A stretch of 64,000 nt of DNA from Xestospongia muta (GCA_963693285.1 OY848931.1:2430144-2494143), one strand, 5' to 3'; positions 26,991 to 38,261 are shown, counted from the stretch's first letter. Numbers and translations are program-made. Notes: generated by a model from the sequence alone, not told the origin.

Positions 26991-29900
26991 TTTGAAAGTT
27001 AAAAAAGATTAGAAATTAACTAGGAAATCTACTTAAATAAGCTAATCTAAAGAGTTTAGTATGTTTATCTGTCTTAAATATACTAATAAAGTAGTCTAAC
27101 TAGGTTAAAACTCTAAAATAAACTATTTAGAGCTTTTTGAAAAATAAAAAAGATTAGAAATTAACTATGAAAACTACTTAAATAAGAAGATCTAATGAGT
27201 TTAGTAAGTTTATCTGTCTTAAATATACTAATAAAGTAGTCTAAATAGGTTAAAACTCTAAAATAAACTGTTTAGAGCTTTTTCAATGTTAAAAATGATT
27301 AGAAATTAACTATGAAAACTGCTTAAATAAGAAGATCTAAAGAGTTTAGTAAGTTTATCTGTCTTAAATGTACTAATAAATAGTCTAGATAGGCTAAAAC
27401 TCTAAAATAAACTGTTTAGAGCTTTTTGAAAGTTAAAAAAGATTAGAAATTAACTATGAAAACTGCTTAAATAAGCTGATCTAATGAGTTTAGTAAGTTT
27501 ATGTGTCTTAAATATACTAATTAAGTAGTCTAAGTAGGTTAAAACTCTAAAATAAACTGTTTAGAGCATTTTGAAAGTTAAAAAAATTAGAAATTAACTA
27601 TGAAAACTGCTTAAATAAGCTGATCTAAAGAGTTTAGTAAGTTTATCTATCTTAAATATTGTGAGAAAGTATTCTGTCTTAAATATACTAATAATGTAGT
27701 GGAAATAGGTTAAAACAGTAAAATAAACTGTTTAGACCTTTTTGAAAGTTAAAAATGATTAGAAATTAACTATGAAAACTACTTAAATAAGCTGATCTAA
27801 ACTGTTTAGTAAGTTTATCTATTTTAAATATTGTGTGAAAGTAGTGTAAATAGGTTAAAACTCTAAAATAAACTGTTTAAAGCTTTTTGAAAGTTAAGAT
27901 AGATTAGAAATTAACTATGAAACTGCTTAAATAAGCTGATCTAAAGAGTTTCGCAAATTTATCTGTCTTAAATATACTAATAAAGTAGTGAAAATAGTTT
28001 AAAACAGTAATATAAACTGTTTAGAGCTTTTTGAAAGTTAAAAGAGATTAGAAATTAACTATGAAAACTGCTTAAATAAACTGTTTTAATGAATTTAGGA
28101 AGTTTATCTGTCTTAAATATACTAATAAAGTATTGAAAATAGGTTAAACAGTAAAATAAACTGTTAAGACCTTTTAGAAAGTTAAGAAAGATTAGAAATT
28201 AACTATGAAAACTGCTTAAATAAGAAGATCTAAAGAGTTTAGTAAGTTTATCTGTTTTAAATATACTAATAAAGTAGTCTAAATAGGTTAAAACTGTAAA
28301 AGCATCAGTTTAGAGCTTTTTGAAAGTTAAAAAAGATTAGAAATTAATATGAAAACTGCTTAAATAAGCTGATATAAAGAGTTTAGTAAGTTTATGTGTC
28401 TTAAGTATACTAATAAAGTAGTCTAAATGGATTAAAACTCTAAAATAAACTGTTTAGAGCTTTTTAAAAGTTAAAAATATTAGAAATTCACTATGAAAAC
28501 TGCCTAAATAAGCTGATCTAAAGAGTTTAGTAGGATTATCTGTTTTTAATATACTAATAAAGTAGTCTAAAAAGGTTAAAACTGTAAAAAAACTGTTAAG
28601 AGCTTTGTGAAAGTTAAAAAAGATTAGAAATTAACTATGAAAACAGCTTAAATAAGCAGATCTAAGAGTTTATTAAGTTTATCTATCTTAAATATAGTGA
28701 GAAAGTAGTCTAAATAGGTTAAAACTCTAAAATAAACTGTTTAGAGCTTTTTGAAAGTTAAAAAGGATTAGAAATTAACTATGAAATCTGCTTAAATAAG
28801 CTGATCTAATGAGTTTAGTAAGTTTATGTGTCTTAAATATACTAATAAAGTAGTATAATAGGTTAAAACTCTAAAATAAACTGTTTAGAGCTTTTTGAAA
28901 GTTAATAAAGATTAGAAATTAACTATGAAAACTGCTTAAATAAGCTGATCTAATGAGTTTAGAAAGTTTATCTGTCTTAAATATACTAATAAAGTAGTCT
29001 AAATAGGTTAAAACACTAAAATAAAGTGTTTAGAGCTTTTTGAAAGTTAAAAAAGATTAGAAATTAACTATGAAAACTGTTTAAATAAGCTGATCTAATG
29101 AGTTTAGTAAGTTTATCTGTCTTAAATATACTAATAAAGTAGTCTAAATAGGTTAAAACTCTAAAATAAACTGTTAGGAGCTTTTTGAAATTTAAAAACG
29201 ATTAGAAATTAACTATGAAAACTGCTTAAATAAGCTGATCTAAAGAGTTTAGTAAGTTTATGTGTCTTAAGTATACTAATAAAGTAGTCTAATTAAGTTA
29301 AAACTCTAAAATAAACTGTTTAGAGCTTTTTGAAAGTTAAAAAAGATTAGAAAATAACTATGAAAACTGCTTAAAGGAGAAGATATAAAGAGTTTAGTAA
29401 GTTTATTTGCTTTATATATATTAATAAAGTTGTCTAAATAGTATTAAACGGTAAAATAAACTGTTTAGAGCTTTTTGAAAGTTAAAAAAGATTAGAAATT
29501 AACTATGAAAACTGCTTAAATAAGCTGATCTAATGAGTTTAGTAAGTTTATCTCTCTTAAATATACTAATAAAGTAGTCTAAATAAGTTAAAACTCTAAA
29601 ATAAACTGTTTAGAGCTTTTTGAAAGTTAAAAAAGATTAGAAATTAACTATGAAAACTGCTTAAATAAGTTGATCTAATGAGTTTAGCAATTTTATCTGT
29701 CTTAAATATACTAATAAAGTAGTCTAAATAGGTTGAAACTCTAAAATAAACTGTTTAGAGCTTTTTGAAAGTTAAAAAAGATTAGAAATTAACTATGAAA
29801 ACTGCTTAAATAAGCTGATCTAATGAGTTTAGTAAGTTTATCTGTCTTAAATATACTAATAAAGTAGTCTAAATAGGCTAAATCTCTAAAATAAACTGTT

Positions 29901-31671
29901 TAGAGCTTTTTGAAAGTTAAAAAAGATTAGAAATTAACTATGAAATCTGCTTAAATAAGCTGATATAATGAGTTTAGTAAGTTTATCTGTCTTAAATATA
30001 CTAATAAAGTAGTCTAAATAATATAAACGTAAAATAAACTGTTTAGAGCTTTTTGAAAGTTAAAAAAGATTAGAAATTAACTATGAAAACTGCTGAAATA
30101 AGCTGATCTAAAGAGTTTAGTAAGTTTATCTGTCTTAAATATACTAATAAAGTAGTCTAAATAGGTTAAAACTCTAAAATAAACTGTTTAGAGCTTTTTG
30201 AAAGTTAAAAAAGATTAGAAATTAACTATGAAAACTGCTTAAATAATAAGATCTAAAGAGTTTAGTAAGTTTATCTGTCTTAAATAAACTAATAAAGTAG
30301 TCTAAATAGGTTAAAACTCTAAAATAAACTGCTTAGAGCATTTTGAAAGTTAAAAAAGATTAGAAATTAACTATGAAAACTGCTTAAATAAGCTGATCTA
30401 AAGAGTTTAGTAAATTTGTCTGTTTTAAATATACTAATAAAGTAGTATAAATAGGTTAAAACAGTAAAATAAACTGTTTAGAGCTTTTTGAAAGTTAAAA
30501 GAGATTAGAAATTAACTATGAAAACTGCTTAAATAAGCTGATTTAATGAGTTTAGGAAGTTTATCTGTCTTAAATATACCAAGAAAGTATTGAAAATAGG
30601 TTAAAACAGTAAAATAAACTGTTTAGACCTTTTTGAAAGTTAAAAAAGATTAGAAATCAACTATGAAAACTGCTTAAATAAGCTGATCTAAACAGTTTAG
30701 CAAGTTTATCTATTTTAAATTATGTGTGAAAGTAGTCTAAATAAGTTAAAACTCTAAAATAAACTGTTTAAAGGTTTTTGAAAGTTAAAAAAAGATTAGA
30801 AATTAACTAAGAAAACTGGTTAAATAAGCTGATCTAAAGAGTTTAGTAAGTTTATTTGCTTTATATATACTAATAAAGTAGTCTAAATAGGTTAGTTAAA
30901 ATTCTAAAATAAACTGTTTAAAGCTTTTTGAAAGTTAAAAAAGATTAGAAATTAACTATGAAAACTCCTTAAACAAGCTGATCTAAAGAGTTTAGTAGGT
31001 TTATCAATCTTAAATATAGTAATAAAGTAGTGTAAAGTAGATAAAGCTCTAAACTAAACTGTTTAGAGCTTTTTGAAAGTTAAAAAAAATTAGAAATTAA
31101 CTATGATAACTGCTTAAATAAATTCTGTTTTAAATATACTAATAAAGTAGTCTAAAGAGGTTAAAACTCTAAAATAATTTGTTTAGAGCTTTTTGAAAGT
31201 TAAAAAAGATTAGAAATTAACTATAAAACCTGCTTAAATAAGCTGATCTAAACAGTTTAGTAAGTTTATCTGTCTTAAATATACTAATAAAGTAGTCTAA
31301 ATAGGTTTAAAATCTAAAATAAACTGTTTGGAGCTTTTTGAAAGTTAAAAAATATTAGAAATTAAGGGTTTAGGGGTTTAGTGAGTTTATCTCTCTTAAA
31401 TATACTAATAAAGTAGTCTAAATAGGTTAAAACTCTAAAGTGAACTGTTTAGAGCTTTTTTAAAGTTAAAAAAGATTAGAAATTAACTATAAAAACTGCT
31501 TAAATAAGCTGATCTAAAGAGTTTAGTAAGTTTATCTGTCTTAAATGTACTAATAAAGTAGTCTAAATAGGTTATAACTCTGACATAAACTGTTTAGAGC
31601 TTTTTGAAAGTTAAAAAAGATGAGAAATTAACGATGAAAACTGCTTAAATAAGCTGATCTAAAGAGTTTAG
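26990..31671 (+). repeat. Degenerate right flank of the satellite array
   Basis: Monomers here still follow the 145-bp ladder but carry many more private substitutions and indels than those to the left. Examples are an inserted GTGAGAAAGTATTCTGTC stretch near 27660, a monomer missing its middle near 31110-31140, and a fused or truncated monomer at about 31340-31400. The pattern of a homogeneous core and worn edge is typical of a satellite border. The last recognisable monomer stops inside GAGTTTAG at 31671, where unrelated coding-like sequence begins. Confidence 0.85.
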
Positions 31672-33000
31672 AAACTCGGGTCTAAGAAAGAGGGAGGGGT
31701 CCGATCATTGGTTACTGCTGCAACTACAGTTTCATCTACATTAACAGGTGCAAGGAGAGCTCTTCAATAAGGAAGGCAAAAGAATACCTGCGGAGCCACT
31801 TCATCAAGTTTTTACAGTTCATCTAGGTACAAAGTATATTAATTATATTTATAATATAATCGTCGTCGTACAACAGACTCAATTATGTTATTTATACACA
31901 CTGTAGGTCGCGATATCACCCTTTGTCATCCGAACTCACTGAATCTCACAATCATGTACAACTAGATGAATTCACTAGACAAAGATACTTCATTTCTAGT
32001 GGTACTGTGGTCAAATTAAGCTGGCATTTTTGTAGAGTGTCACCATCGCAATAATGAGACCCTGGACAATCTCTCCCGACTAGAAATAGATCTAATTTTC
32101 TTACTGGAACAAATCATGGTCAAGTTAGAAATGATGGTCATGTTACAAGTCATAATAACATACAGACATTGACCAGCATACTTCAATCTTTTTAACAATG
32201 TATAGACTCAAAACGTAGTAGTGTTTGTACCAAAATTGACTGTATTTACAATCGACTGGATTCTTTAGAGGATAGACAGAAAGCACTAGATGATATCGAT
32301 ATCAGATCTTTGACAGCATCCTCATATCAAGCACTTCTGTAACTCCTAGCTGTATCGGTAAATGCAAAAGAGCTACACCCCTTGTCTTACAAGTACTGCT
32401 CACACGCACATCAGTAACTTATGCTCATGCTATGATCCAAAGAATGATAATCCACTATACTTTATTCCTTACTAATAGAGCAGAATATACGAGCAGTGCA
32501 TAATGCAATGGATGAGAACAAACAATTCAAGACAAATGAACTGTAAGCTTTTTGTGGTAACATTGATCTAATAAATACTCTTAAGAGAATGAATGGAAGT
32601 CATAATGCTAAGGTTTCGAGTACGATTATTTCTGCAGTTGAAGATTGTTATCCTGAAAAAGTTATAGAATCATGTGATGAGCTTATTTTGTGTTAATCTT
32701 TATTTCTTTGTAGAAGGTTGTAAGACTTATAAAAAGACTATAACTGAACGCCCAAAACATTTGGTGACCCCAGTCAAAAGTAAAAAACAACTGAGATCGA
32801 GAAAGCAGTGGGTATGTTTTGTATACAATATATACCACAATGCTTATGCTTTCAATAATGTAGACGTGCAAGATTTGTTCATCAAGGCTGAGAAATGACA
32901 TTTTGGGAGTCTGTAACACCAGACATGATGTCTGACGAAGAAAAAAAGAGGAGAAAAATATGTTTGCCATCAATCGGTCTGATCAATTGAACTCATTCAT
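31672..33000 (+). pseudogene. Unrecognised multi-exon pseudogene abutting the satellite
   Basis: A first exon (about 31672-31826) reads KLGSKKEGGVRSLVTAATTV followed by a Ser/Thr-rich stretch, with one in-frame TAA near 31768. A GT-AG intron (31827-31906) joins in frame to a long second exon, 31907-32693. That exon reads through SELTESHNHVQLDEFTRQRY, a Gly/Asn/Ser-rich part, a probable coiled coil (NRLDSLEDRQKALDD), then NAMDENKQFKTNEL and AVEDCYPEKVIESCDELIL. At least eight in-frame stops interrupt this one frame. A later piece near 32880-32960 reads FWESVTPDMMSDEE after a one-base frameshift at about 32897. The long coherent frame and frame-consistent splice show a decayed gene. I suspect a lineage-expanded family but cannot name a function. 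Confidence 0.65.
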
Positions 33001-33099
33001 GGAAAAACATTATGAAAGAAATAGTGGATTTGTGTTGCATTTCATTTTTGTGAAAATATCTCCCCCAAATTGGCAAAGCTCAAATAAGCTATAACAATG

Positions 33100-33720
33100 A
33101 TATAATACAGTTATAAGTACACCTTATTTCAGAAATATAAGAGAGCTCAGAACAGAGTGCTTATAATGTATCTATAGAGTGTTATAAACCCTTATTATGC
33201 TACCAATATAAATAAGCTTATTCCCGAAGTATAAGGTGCTGATAACTATGTAATAAGATAGCATATACTGTAGCATTTACACAGTGTGCAATCTAGGAGA
33301 ACAAACTATGATTGATGTACTGATATAAGTCACAAGCTCAGGCAATTTTTGCAATTATCTATGATACGTTTGTTTTATGTATAACTTATAAATACAACTG
33401 ATGAAAACTTTGTACATCCAATTGGTTGGAGTTAATATACTGTACTCAATCAATGACCACAGGACAATAACTATGATTAGTTCAAGATCATATACAAATT
33501 GAATCACCAGTACGAAAATACTGTGAAAGGTAACATTATAGTAGTTTATCTGTTTTGTGTTCTGGGACTAAATAAGACATCAGGTAAGTCTTGCAAAAAT
33601 CCATCCTGTAATCATATCACTAGCTATCGCTTGCTCTTTATCATGATGAATTTCATGATAGCTACCAGTGAACAACTGTGAGAAGATCAAACAATTTATA
33701 TTATAATTTGCATTTTATTT
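33100..33720. other. AT-rich stretch without a recognised gene
   Basis: No family is recognised here. The last 100 bases (about 33630-33730) are nearly repeated at 37034-37140, beginning with CTTTATCATGA and running through a shared TGAGAAGATCAAACAATTTA segment. This marks the downstream side of the duplicated PHR-like fragment described next to it. Confidence 0.5.
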
Positions 33721-33722
33721 AC

Positions 33723-34577
33723 TTCATATGTTTTATGACACTCAAGATCACCACAACCATTACCAATAGTTAACAGGCCAGTATTACAGGTAGTACTACA
33801 GAACCTATAAGCACCTTTACCTCCACCTGTAATATAGATAGTCAGTGTTGTCATGGATACCGTTGATATGATAATTATCAATCAATTAATATCAATTAGT
33901 AGCTATAATAAAGTGGCTCTTTAGGATGTACATATACGTTGCCATAGCAATTGTCAATGAATATTTAAATTGTATTTACTTACATCCTACAGTGTATTTG
34001 AATTTCGACCATTCCATTCAAAGTACAAGAGTCAGCTAATGAATAATGATATAGCCAAATAGGGTTTGATATGACCATACCTTCATGAAGATCCACTTTA
34101 ACAGAATCTTCTTTGAACATTTGAATAGAAGTGGAGGTTATTTTCACTTACATTAGAGTACACAATCACATTCTCCACACAAGTTACCACAATGATTACA
34201 TAATATAGGAGCTTTAGTTTCACCATCACTATGATTATCGCATAGAGACTAAAAGGACAAGAATAACTTTGTTATAAATAATTCTCTTCCTTGTCCATTC
34301 CTCAACTGAGGTTTGCTATATTCTCGTAGCCATTATCCTGGGAAGATAGCAACAATATCTTCTTTATCAATGACACACAGAGCAGCTAAACATAGCCCGA
34401 CTGTATATGTGTGTGAGAGAGAGAGAGATGTTACTTGTATGCATCATATTAACTTTTACTATGGGAATACGTTCCAGGATCTGCATTACTAGCTTCTTCA
34501 TTGATCTTTGTTAAATGTAATACAACTTGTCCAATAGCTGACTTAGCATAATCCTTCAATTGACCTTTAAGTACAGA
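33723..34577 (-). pseudogene. PHR/MYCBP2-like zinc-binding segment, copy 1
   Basis: On the minus strand five exon-like pieces follow in order. 34577-34454 reads SVLKGQLKDYAKSAIGQVVL and continues to a GTTAATATG donor. The next begins at 34400 and reads GLCLAALCVIDKEDIVAIFP, then a TAA where a Gln codon would be expected, then WLRE. 34248-34152 reads LCDNHSDGETKAPIL followed by CNHCGNLCGECD. About 34127-33984 reads MFKEDSVKVDLHEG and later SLADSCTLNGMVE. 33826-33723 reads GGGKGAYRFC and later CGDLECHKTYE. The paired Cys/His motifs and the FKEE, VDLHEG and MVEF landmarks resemble, from memory, the region before the RING of MYCBP2/highwire E3 ligases. The stop, a 24-bp deletion after CDCVL and a one-base insertion show it is dead. 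The identity needs a profile search. Confidence 0.55.
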
Positions 34578-34599
34578 CTAGAGATAGGACATACTATAA

Positions 34600-35010
34600 T
34601 ATAATATAATTCATAGATCATTAGCATAACTTATTAAATATTCATATTATACTATACACAATAATTACAAAAAAAGTGGTAAAGATCACTGGTTTTTTAT
34701 TTGTTGTAAGTCTAAGCATGGCAAATGTAATAAATAAGAAGAAGTAAAAAGTCTATACAGTAAGAAATATTAAATAGTCCAAGTATATTTTATTATACCT
34801 ATGCTATATATGTAAAATGTTACCACAATTACAAACAAATAGAACAGTATGTATGTGTGTGTGTGTGTATACATGTTGGTTAAATAGTTTTAAAATATTT
34901 CATCCTTTTAATGTTGCAGAGTTATATATGTAGTGAATTTATCTTACTCGTGCAGAAGATGACAACTACATGTTTATAATCAGAAATTGAAAATGTTTAC
35001 ATGTGCTAAA
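34600..35010. repeat. Divergent direct repeat, left copy
   Basis: This stretch, including a GT-rich run near 34853-34868 and ACAACTACATGTTTATAATC near its end, is repeated with divergence at about 35710-36040, roughly 1 kb away. Both copies end just before an AATTAC that is a reverse-strand splice donor in the left copy. No coding sequence is seen. Confidence 0.6.
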
Positions 35011-35014
35011 TTAC

Positions 35015-36735
35015 CTGATGGTGATGAAGATGTTGTACTACTTGTAATGACTCTAGGTAATGGATTAGTTGTGGTAGCTATACTTAAGAAAATGATAAAG
35101 AGACGAATGTAAAATCAAACAATAAAACTAGACTATTAACTCATCTTAAGAATTTAACATGTCTAAAGATTGTTTATTTGTTGTAACCAGGTTCCACTAT
35201 GCCTGCATGTTTGGAAACTTTTGTCAAGAATTAAAATAGATTATAATGTTTCCAGTAATGACTACAATTACAATACATTGATAAATCTAACCTTACTTTA
35301 TCAAATGCACCATCATTCTGTTAAATTGTCATCAAGAAATACATAATGTGTGTGATGCTTTACATGAATTTTAAACTTACTTGAAGTTGGAGTTATTTGT
35401 CACTGAGAAGAATGATGACACATCAAATTTAAATGTTGATGTTGGTAAGACATTATAACATCCAATATCTTCAATATCATCACAGCAATTCCCAGACTCA
35501 AAACACATTAAATTACAATAGCAGAATGACCCATTACTTGAACAGCCAATTAGACAATAGCCATCTGAAAAACCTGCAGCTACACAGGAACCAGAGCAGG
35601 GCTGGGGCTCTTTATCTAAATGAAATAAATAATTGGAAACAAAATGTGTAGAAAAAGTATTCCTAAATTATGTGGAGTTGTTTCATTTTGTCTGGTCTAG
35701 TTTACTGGTGTCTATTTAACCATAAAATACAGTGTTGCCTGTATTAGTCCACTCTATGCATGACAGATGTATTAAATAATAAGAAAAATGTCTATACAAT
35801 AAATAGAAATAAACACTATAAATACTTCCTATTACGTCTATGCTATATCTGTATAATGTTACTATAAATAGAGGACCATGTATAAATTATGCATGTGTGT
35901 TTTATATGGTTTTAAAATCTTTGGCCTTTTTAAATCTGAATGGTTATGTAGTGAATTTATATCAATCATACAAAAAGATGATAACTACATGTTTATAATC
36001 AGAAATGGAAAGTGTTTATATGTGCTAAATTACCTCAATAATGTCATCAGTTAAGTTGGCCAATAGTACTTAGATGAATGAAGTTCACCATACCTAGTCA
36101 CTAATGCATTGTTTGTATATGTACATAATATTAACATTACACATATTGATGATATATTATAACTATGTGTTATTTCTATCATTACATTAGTAACTTACTT
36201 GATACTGTTGTGGCTATAGTGACACTAGAAACTCCTAAATATCCCAAATCTGTTGTGGGCGAGCCTCATGTTAGAAGTCAACTTTTGCATCTATAAGGAT
36301 CCATTGAACAAGAAGTAGCGATAGAGATAGTTAAACTACTCAATGATATATTGAAAGTATAAACATTAGCATGTGTACTTGTACATGTATATGTATGTGT
36401 ACATGTAGCATCTATCCTCTTATTCATAGAATTATATAGTCTTTAATATGAATATTTAATAAGTACTGTCTAATCATCTATGAATTATATTATATTATAT
36501 TATATTATGTTGTATCACTTTATTGGTCAATTAATCCTAAGTCAGCTATTGGGCAAGCTGTATTACATTTAACAAAGATGTTATCTTACATTTATGGCTT
36601 CAATAATTACCACTTAGTCATGAGGACATACAATAAACTCAATCTGTTTATTGACAACTGGAACATCTGTTGTCTTTAGTTCAAGATCTGATGCATTAGG
36701 ATCAACAGAACAAACTGGTTGGAATGGACGAATGA
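35015..36735 (-). CDS. Somatomedin-B-like secreted or surface protein fragment, minus-strand exons
   Basis: Three exons join in frame with GT-AG sites: 36234-36199 (VSSVTIATTVS), 35615-35381 and 35082-35015. The middle exon reads KEPQPCSGSCVAAGFSDGYC, then CSSNGSFCYC, then CFESGNCCDDIEDIGC. Its CxC, Cx4GxCC and final C spacing is that of a somatomedin-B-type disulfide knot. The third exon is Ser/Thr/Pro-rich (TTTNPLPRVITSSTTSSSPS), like a stalk. An open stretch at 36735-36614 (CSVDPNASDLELKTTDVPVV followed by NKQIEFIVCPHD and a stop) may be an upstream exon, but I could not connect it. No signal peptide or anchor is seen, so this is partial. All three joined exons lack stops, unlike the neighbouring pseudogenes. 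Confidence 0.55.
35710..36040. repeat. Divergent direct repeat, right copy
   Basis: This matches 34690-35015 with substitutions and small indels, including the TATGCTATAT, TATGTAGTGAATTTAT and ACTACATGTTTATAATCAGAA landmarks. It lies in the intron between the first and second somatomedin-B-gene exons, while the other copy lies beyond the third exon. Confidence 0.6.
36484..36508. repeat. ATATT pentanucleotide microsatellite
   Basis: About five tandem copies of TATAT/ATATT lie just before a plus-strand scrap of the PHR-like exon. Confidence 0.7.
36540..36592 (+). pseudogene. Plus-strand scrap of the PHR-like first exon
   Basis: The segment reads KSAIGQAVLHLTKM on the plus strand and matches KSAIGQVVLHLTKI in the minus-strand copies at 34577-34454 and 38710-38586. 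It is a small inverted fragment between the two larger copies, with no other exon of the series attached. Confidence 0.6.
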
Positions 36736-36885
36736 TGAATAGATGAATAAGTGAATGAATCAATGAGTAGGTAGATAGATGGATGAACAAATAAATAAAT
36801 AAATGAAATGACATGAATGAATGGATAAATTGGAATGACTGGCAAATAAATAGTCGCAACAAAATCTTGCAGTCAAACAATTAAA
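36720..36885. repeat. Degenerate GATG/AATG/ATAG tetranucleotide tract
   Basis: The tract is imperfect tandem tetranucleotides such as AATGAATG, GATAGATGGATG and AAATAAATAAAT. It produces a spurious reverse open frame rich in His, Ile, Leu and Phe. Confidence 0.75.
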
Positions 36886-36889
36886 TGGT

Positions 36890-37400
36890 AAATAATATCA
36901 AACAACAATAATTCCACAAAACAATGACTCAAATAACAGTATTAAATGGAAAGTCACTACTGAACCTCATTCGCTCTCTATCTGACTGAAATACAAAAAC
37001 AAAACACTTATGAATATTAATAAGGATATGTCACTAGCTTTCGCTTGCCCTTTATCATGAAGAAGTTCATGATAGCTACCAGTGAACAACTGTGAGAAGA
37101 TCAAACAATTTATATTATAATTTGCATTTCATTTACTTCATATGTTTTATCAACACTGCTGACATTTTATCTACCAACTCAGATGTATAGTGTGGGACAA
37201 TTTGATCAGCTGTACGATGCATCAAAAAGAGCATCATACTAATATCATTGAGTCATGGCTGATGTTGTAGTGTAAGACCCATAGTTTTACTTCAAAACAA
37301 TCGATCTGACTATATGGAATGTTGTTAGGAAATTTTATTACAGATATCTTTGTCAAAACTCACATGTTATAGAACAATTAATAGATGTATCATTTCTTTA
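36890..37400. other. Spacer containing a duplicated tail of the PHR-like fragment
   Basis: Apart from 37030-37150 the stretch has nothing recognised. That part matches 33630-33735 and includes, on the minus strand, the last bases of the exon ending ECHKTYE. It therefore lies downstream of the lipase-like pieces in the minus-strand order, as the end of PHR-like copy 2 would. Confidence 0.55.
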
Positions 37401-37409
37401 AAAAAAATT

Positions 37410-38224
37410 ATGAAAATATATTCAAACTCTACCTCTTCCGGGATAGTACTTATTAGACGAGCGTCAATAGGTAGTATACCCATCTGGGGACAACATGCAG
37501 ACATTTTTTTGACAAGAATATTCTATGTATGTATAGAGCCAACAATGACATTACAAACAAAAAGTGGATCATTTAGCAAAGTGATATTTGAAAAAAATTT
37601 ATTTAACTTATGAGCAATGCTGAAATATACTAGTATGCTGATCAAAAGTGAGTAGAATGGAATAACTTACACAATCCTTACATTTTGCACTATGGATTGA
37701 GATAAAAGCAAGTAAATGTTTCATGTAGAGGAAAGCTAGTAATTGATGTCTTTTTTAATAAATAACACAAGATATTGACTACTGATATATAATGTGTCCT
37801 ATTATAATTTGCATGTTTAATGCTTACAGTAACTAGCCCCATTTGATTAATGTAAATTGGAGGAGCAGAAGTGAAAGGCCATTTAGCAGATCAGGCTTTT
37901 GAATAGCAATCATAACAGCAGTAAGTACACCCTAGTAATTGGTGAATGGAATAAAATTAATGACAAAAGAAATAGCAAAGAGAGTTTACCATCAAATGTC
38001 CCATAAGAAATATTGGCAATGAAGGATGTTTGGCCTTCATATTTTCTGTATAGGCAATTGCATCAGTTGCATAGTATTGGATATCAACAATGTATCCGTG
38101 GTCACCTTCACTCCTCCCATGTCCAACTATTTATAACATTATCCATGAACACATAAGTTAATATGTCTCACCTAGATCTAATCCAAATACTAAATCTTCT
38201 TTTTCATTAACTGCCAAGCTAGCC
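37410..38224 (-). pseudogene. Monoglyceride-lipase-like pseudogene (alpha/beta hydrolase)
   Basis: Minus-strand exons 38224-38172, 38126-37990 and 37932-37828 join at GT-AG sites. They read NEKEDLVFGLDL, then VGHGRSEGDHGY, then YTENMKAKHPSLPIFLMGHL, then VLTAVMIAIQKPDLLNG. Shorter remnants follow near 37745-37665 (MKHLLAFISIHSAKC) and 37500-37415 (PQMGILPIDARLIS followed by PEEVEFEY). Order and motifs match monoacylglycerol lipase: the DxVGHGxSEG loop, the nucleophile elbow, and the later PIDxxLIS segment. In active enzymes the elbow is GHSMG; here it is GHLMG, so the catalytic serine is gone. A one-base frameshift in the third exon separates LLNG from the expected APPIYINQMG. It lies inside PHR-like copy 2 on the same strand. 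Confidence 0.7.
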
Positions 38225-38261
38225 CTTTATAATGACTTATTTATGAATTAGTTACCAATAC

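Larger units (their letters stand above)
1..31671 (+). repeat. Giant satellite array, 145-bp monomer, about 218 copies
   Basis: The landmark TGAAAGTTAAAAAAGATTAG recurs at 1, 146, 291, 436 and 581 and then about every 145 bp to near 31.67 kb, always in the same orientation. A typical monomer has about 33 G+C in 145 bases by hand count. No open frame of 60 codons exists in the array because every frame meets stops in each monomer. Most monomers differ at only a few positions; recurring diagnostic variants mark subfamilies. The monomer is close to nucleosome length and has phased A and T runs, as many centromeric or pericentromeric satellites do, but that location is only inferred. The array runs off the left edge of the window, so its true length is unknown. 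Confidence 0.97.

Noticed and set aside
31360..31380. Telomere-like GGGTTTAGGGGTTTAG
   Set aside because: Only one and a half units, and it arises from a truncated satellite monomer where GTTTAG is normal. Not evidence of a telomere.
1..31671. CRISPR-like appearance of regularly spaced repeats
   Set aside because: The repeats are head-to-tail 145-bp units with no unique spacers, in an animal genome.
1..31671. CENP-B box in the satellite
   Set aside because: No match to the core CGTTGGA...CGGGA was seen; the monomer is too AT-rich.
32812..32863. A 52-nt GT-AG intron in the first pseudogene
   Set aside because: The splice signals exist, but joining the flanks does not keep the downstream frame, and the unspliced frame is already open there.
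36720..36880. Hydrophobic His/Ile/Leu/Phe-rich minus-strand frame resembling a membrane segment
   Set aside because: It is the translation of an imperfect tetranucleotide repeat. Only the part encoded by about 36735-36614 looks like real exon sequence.
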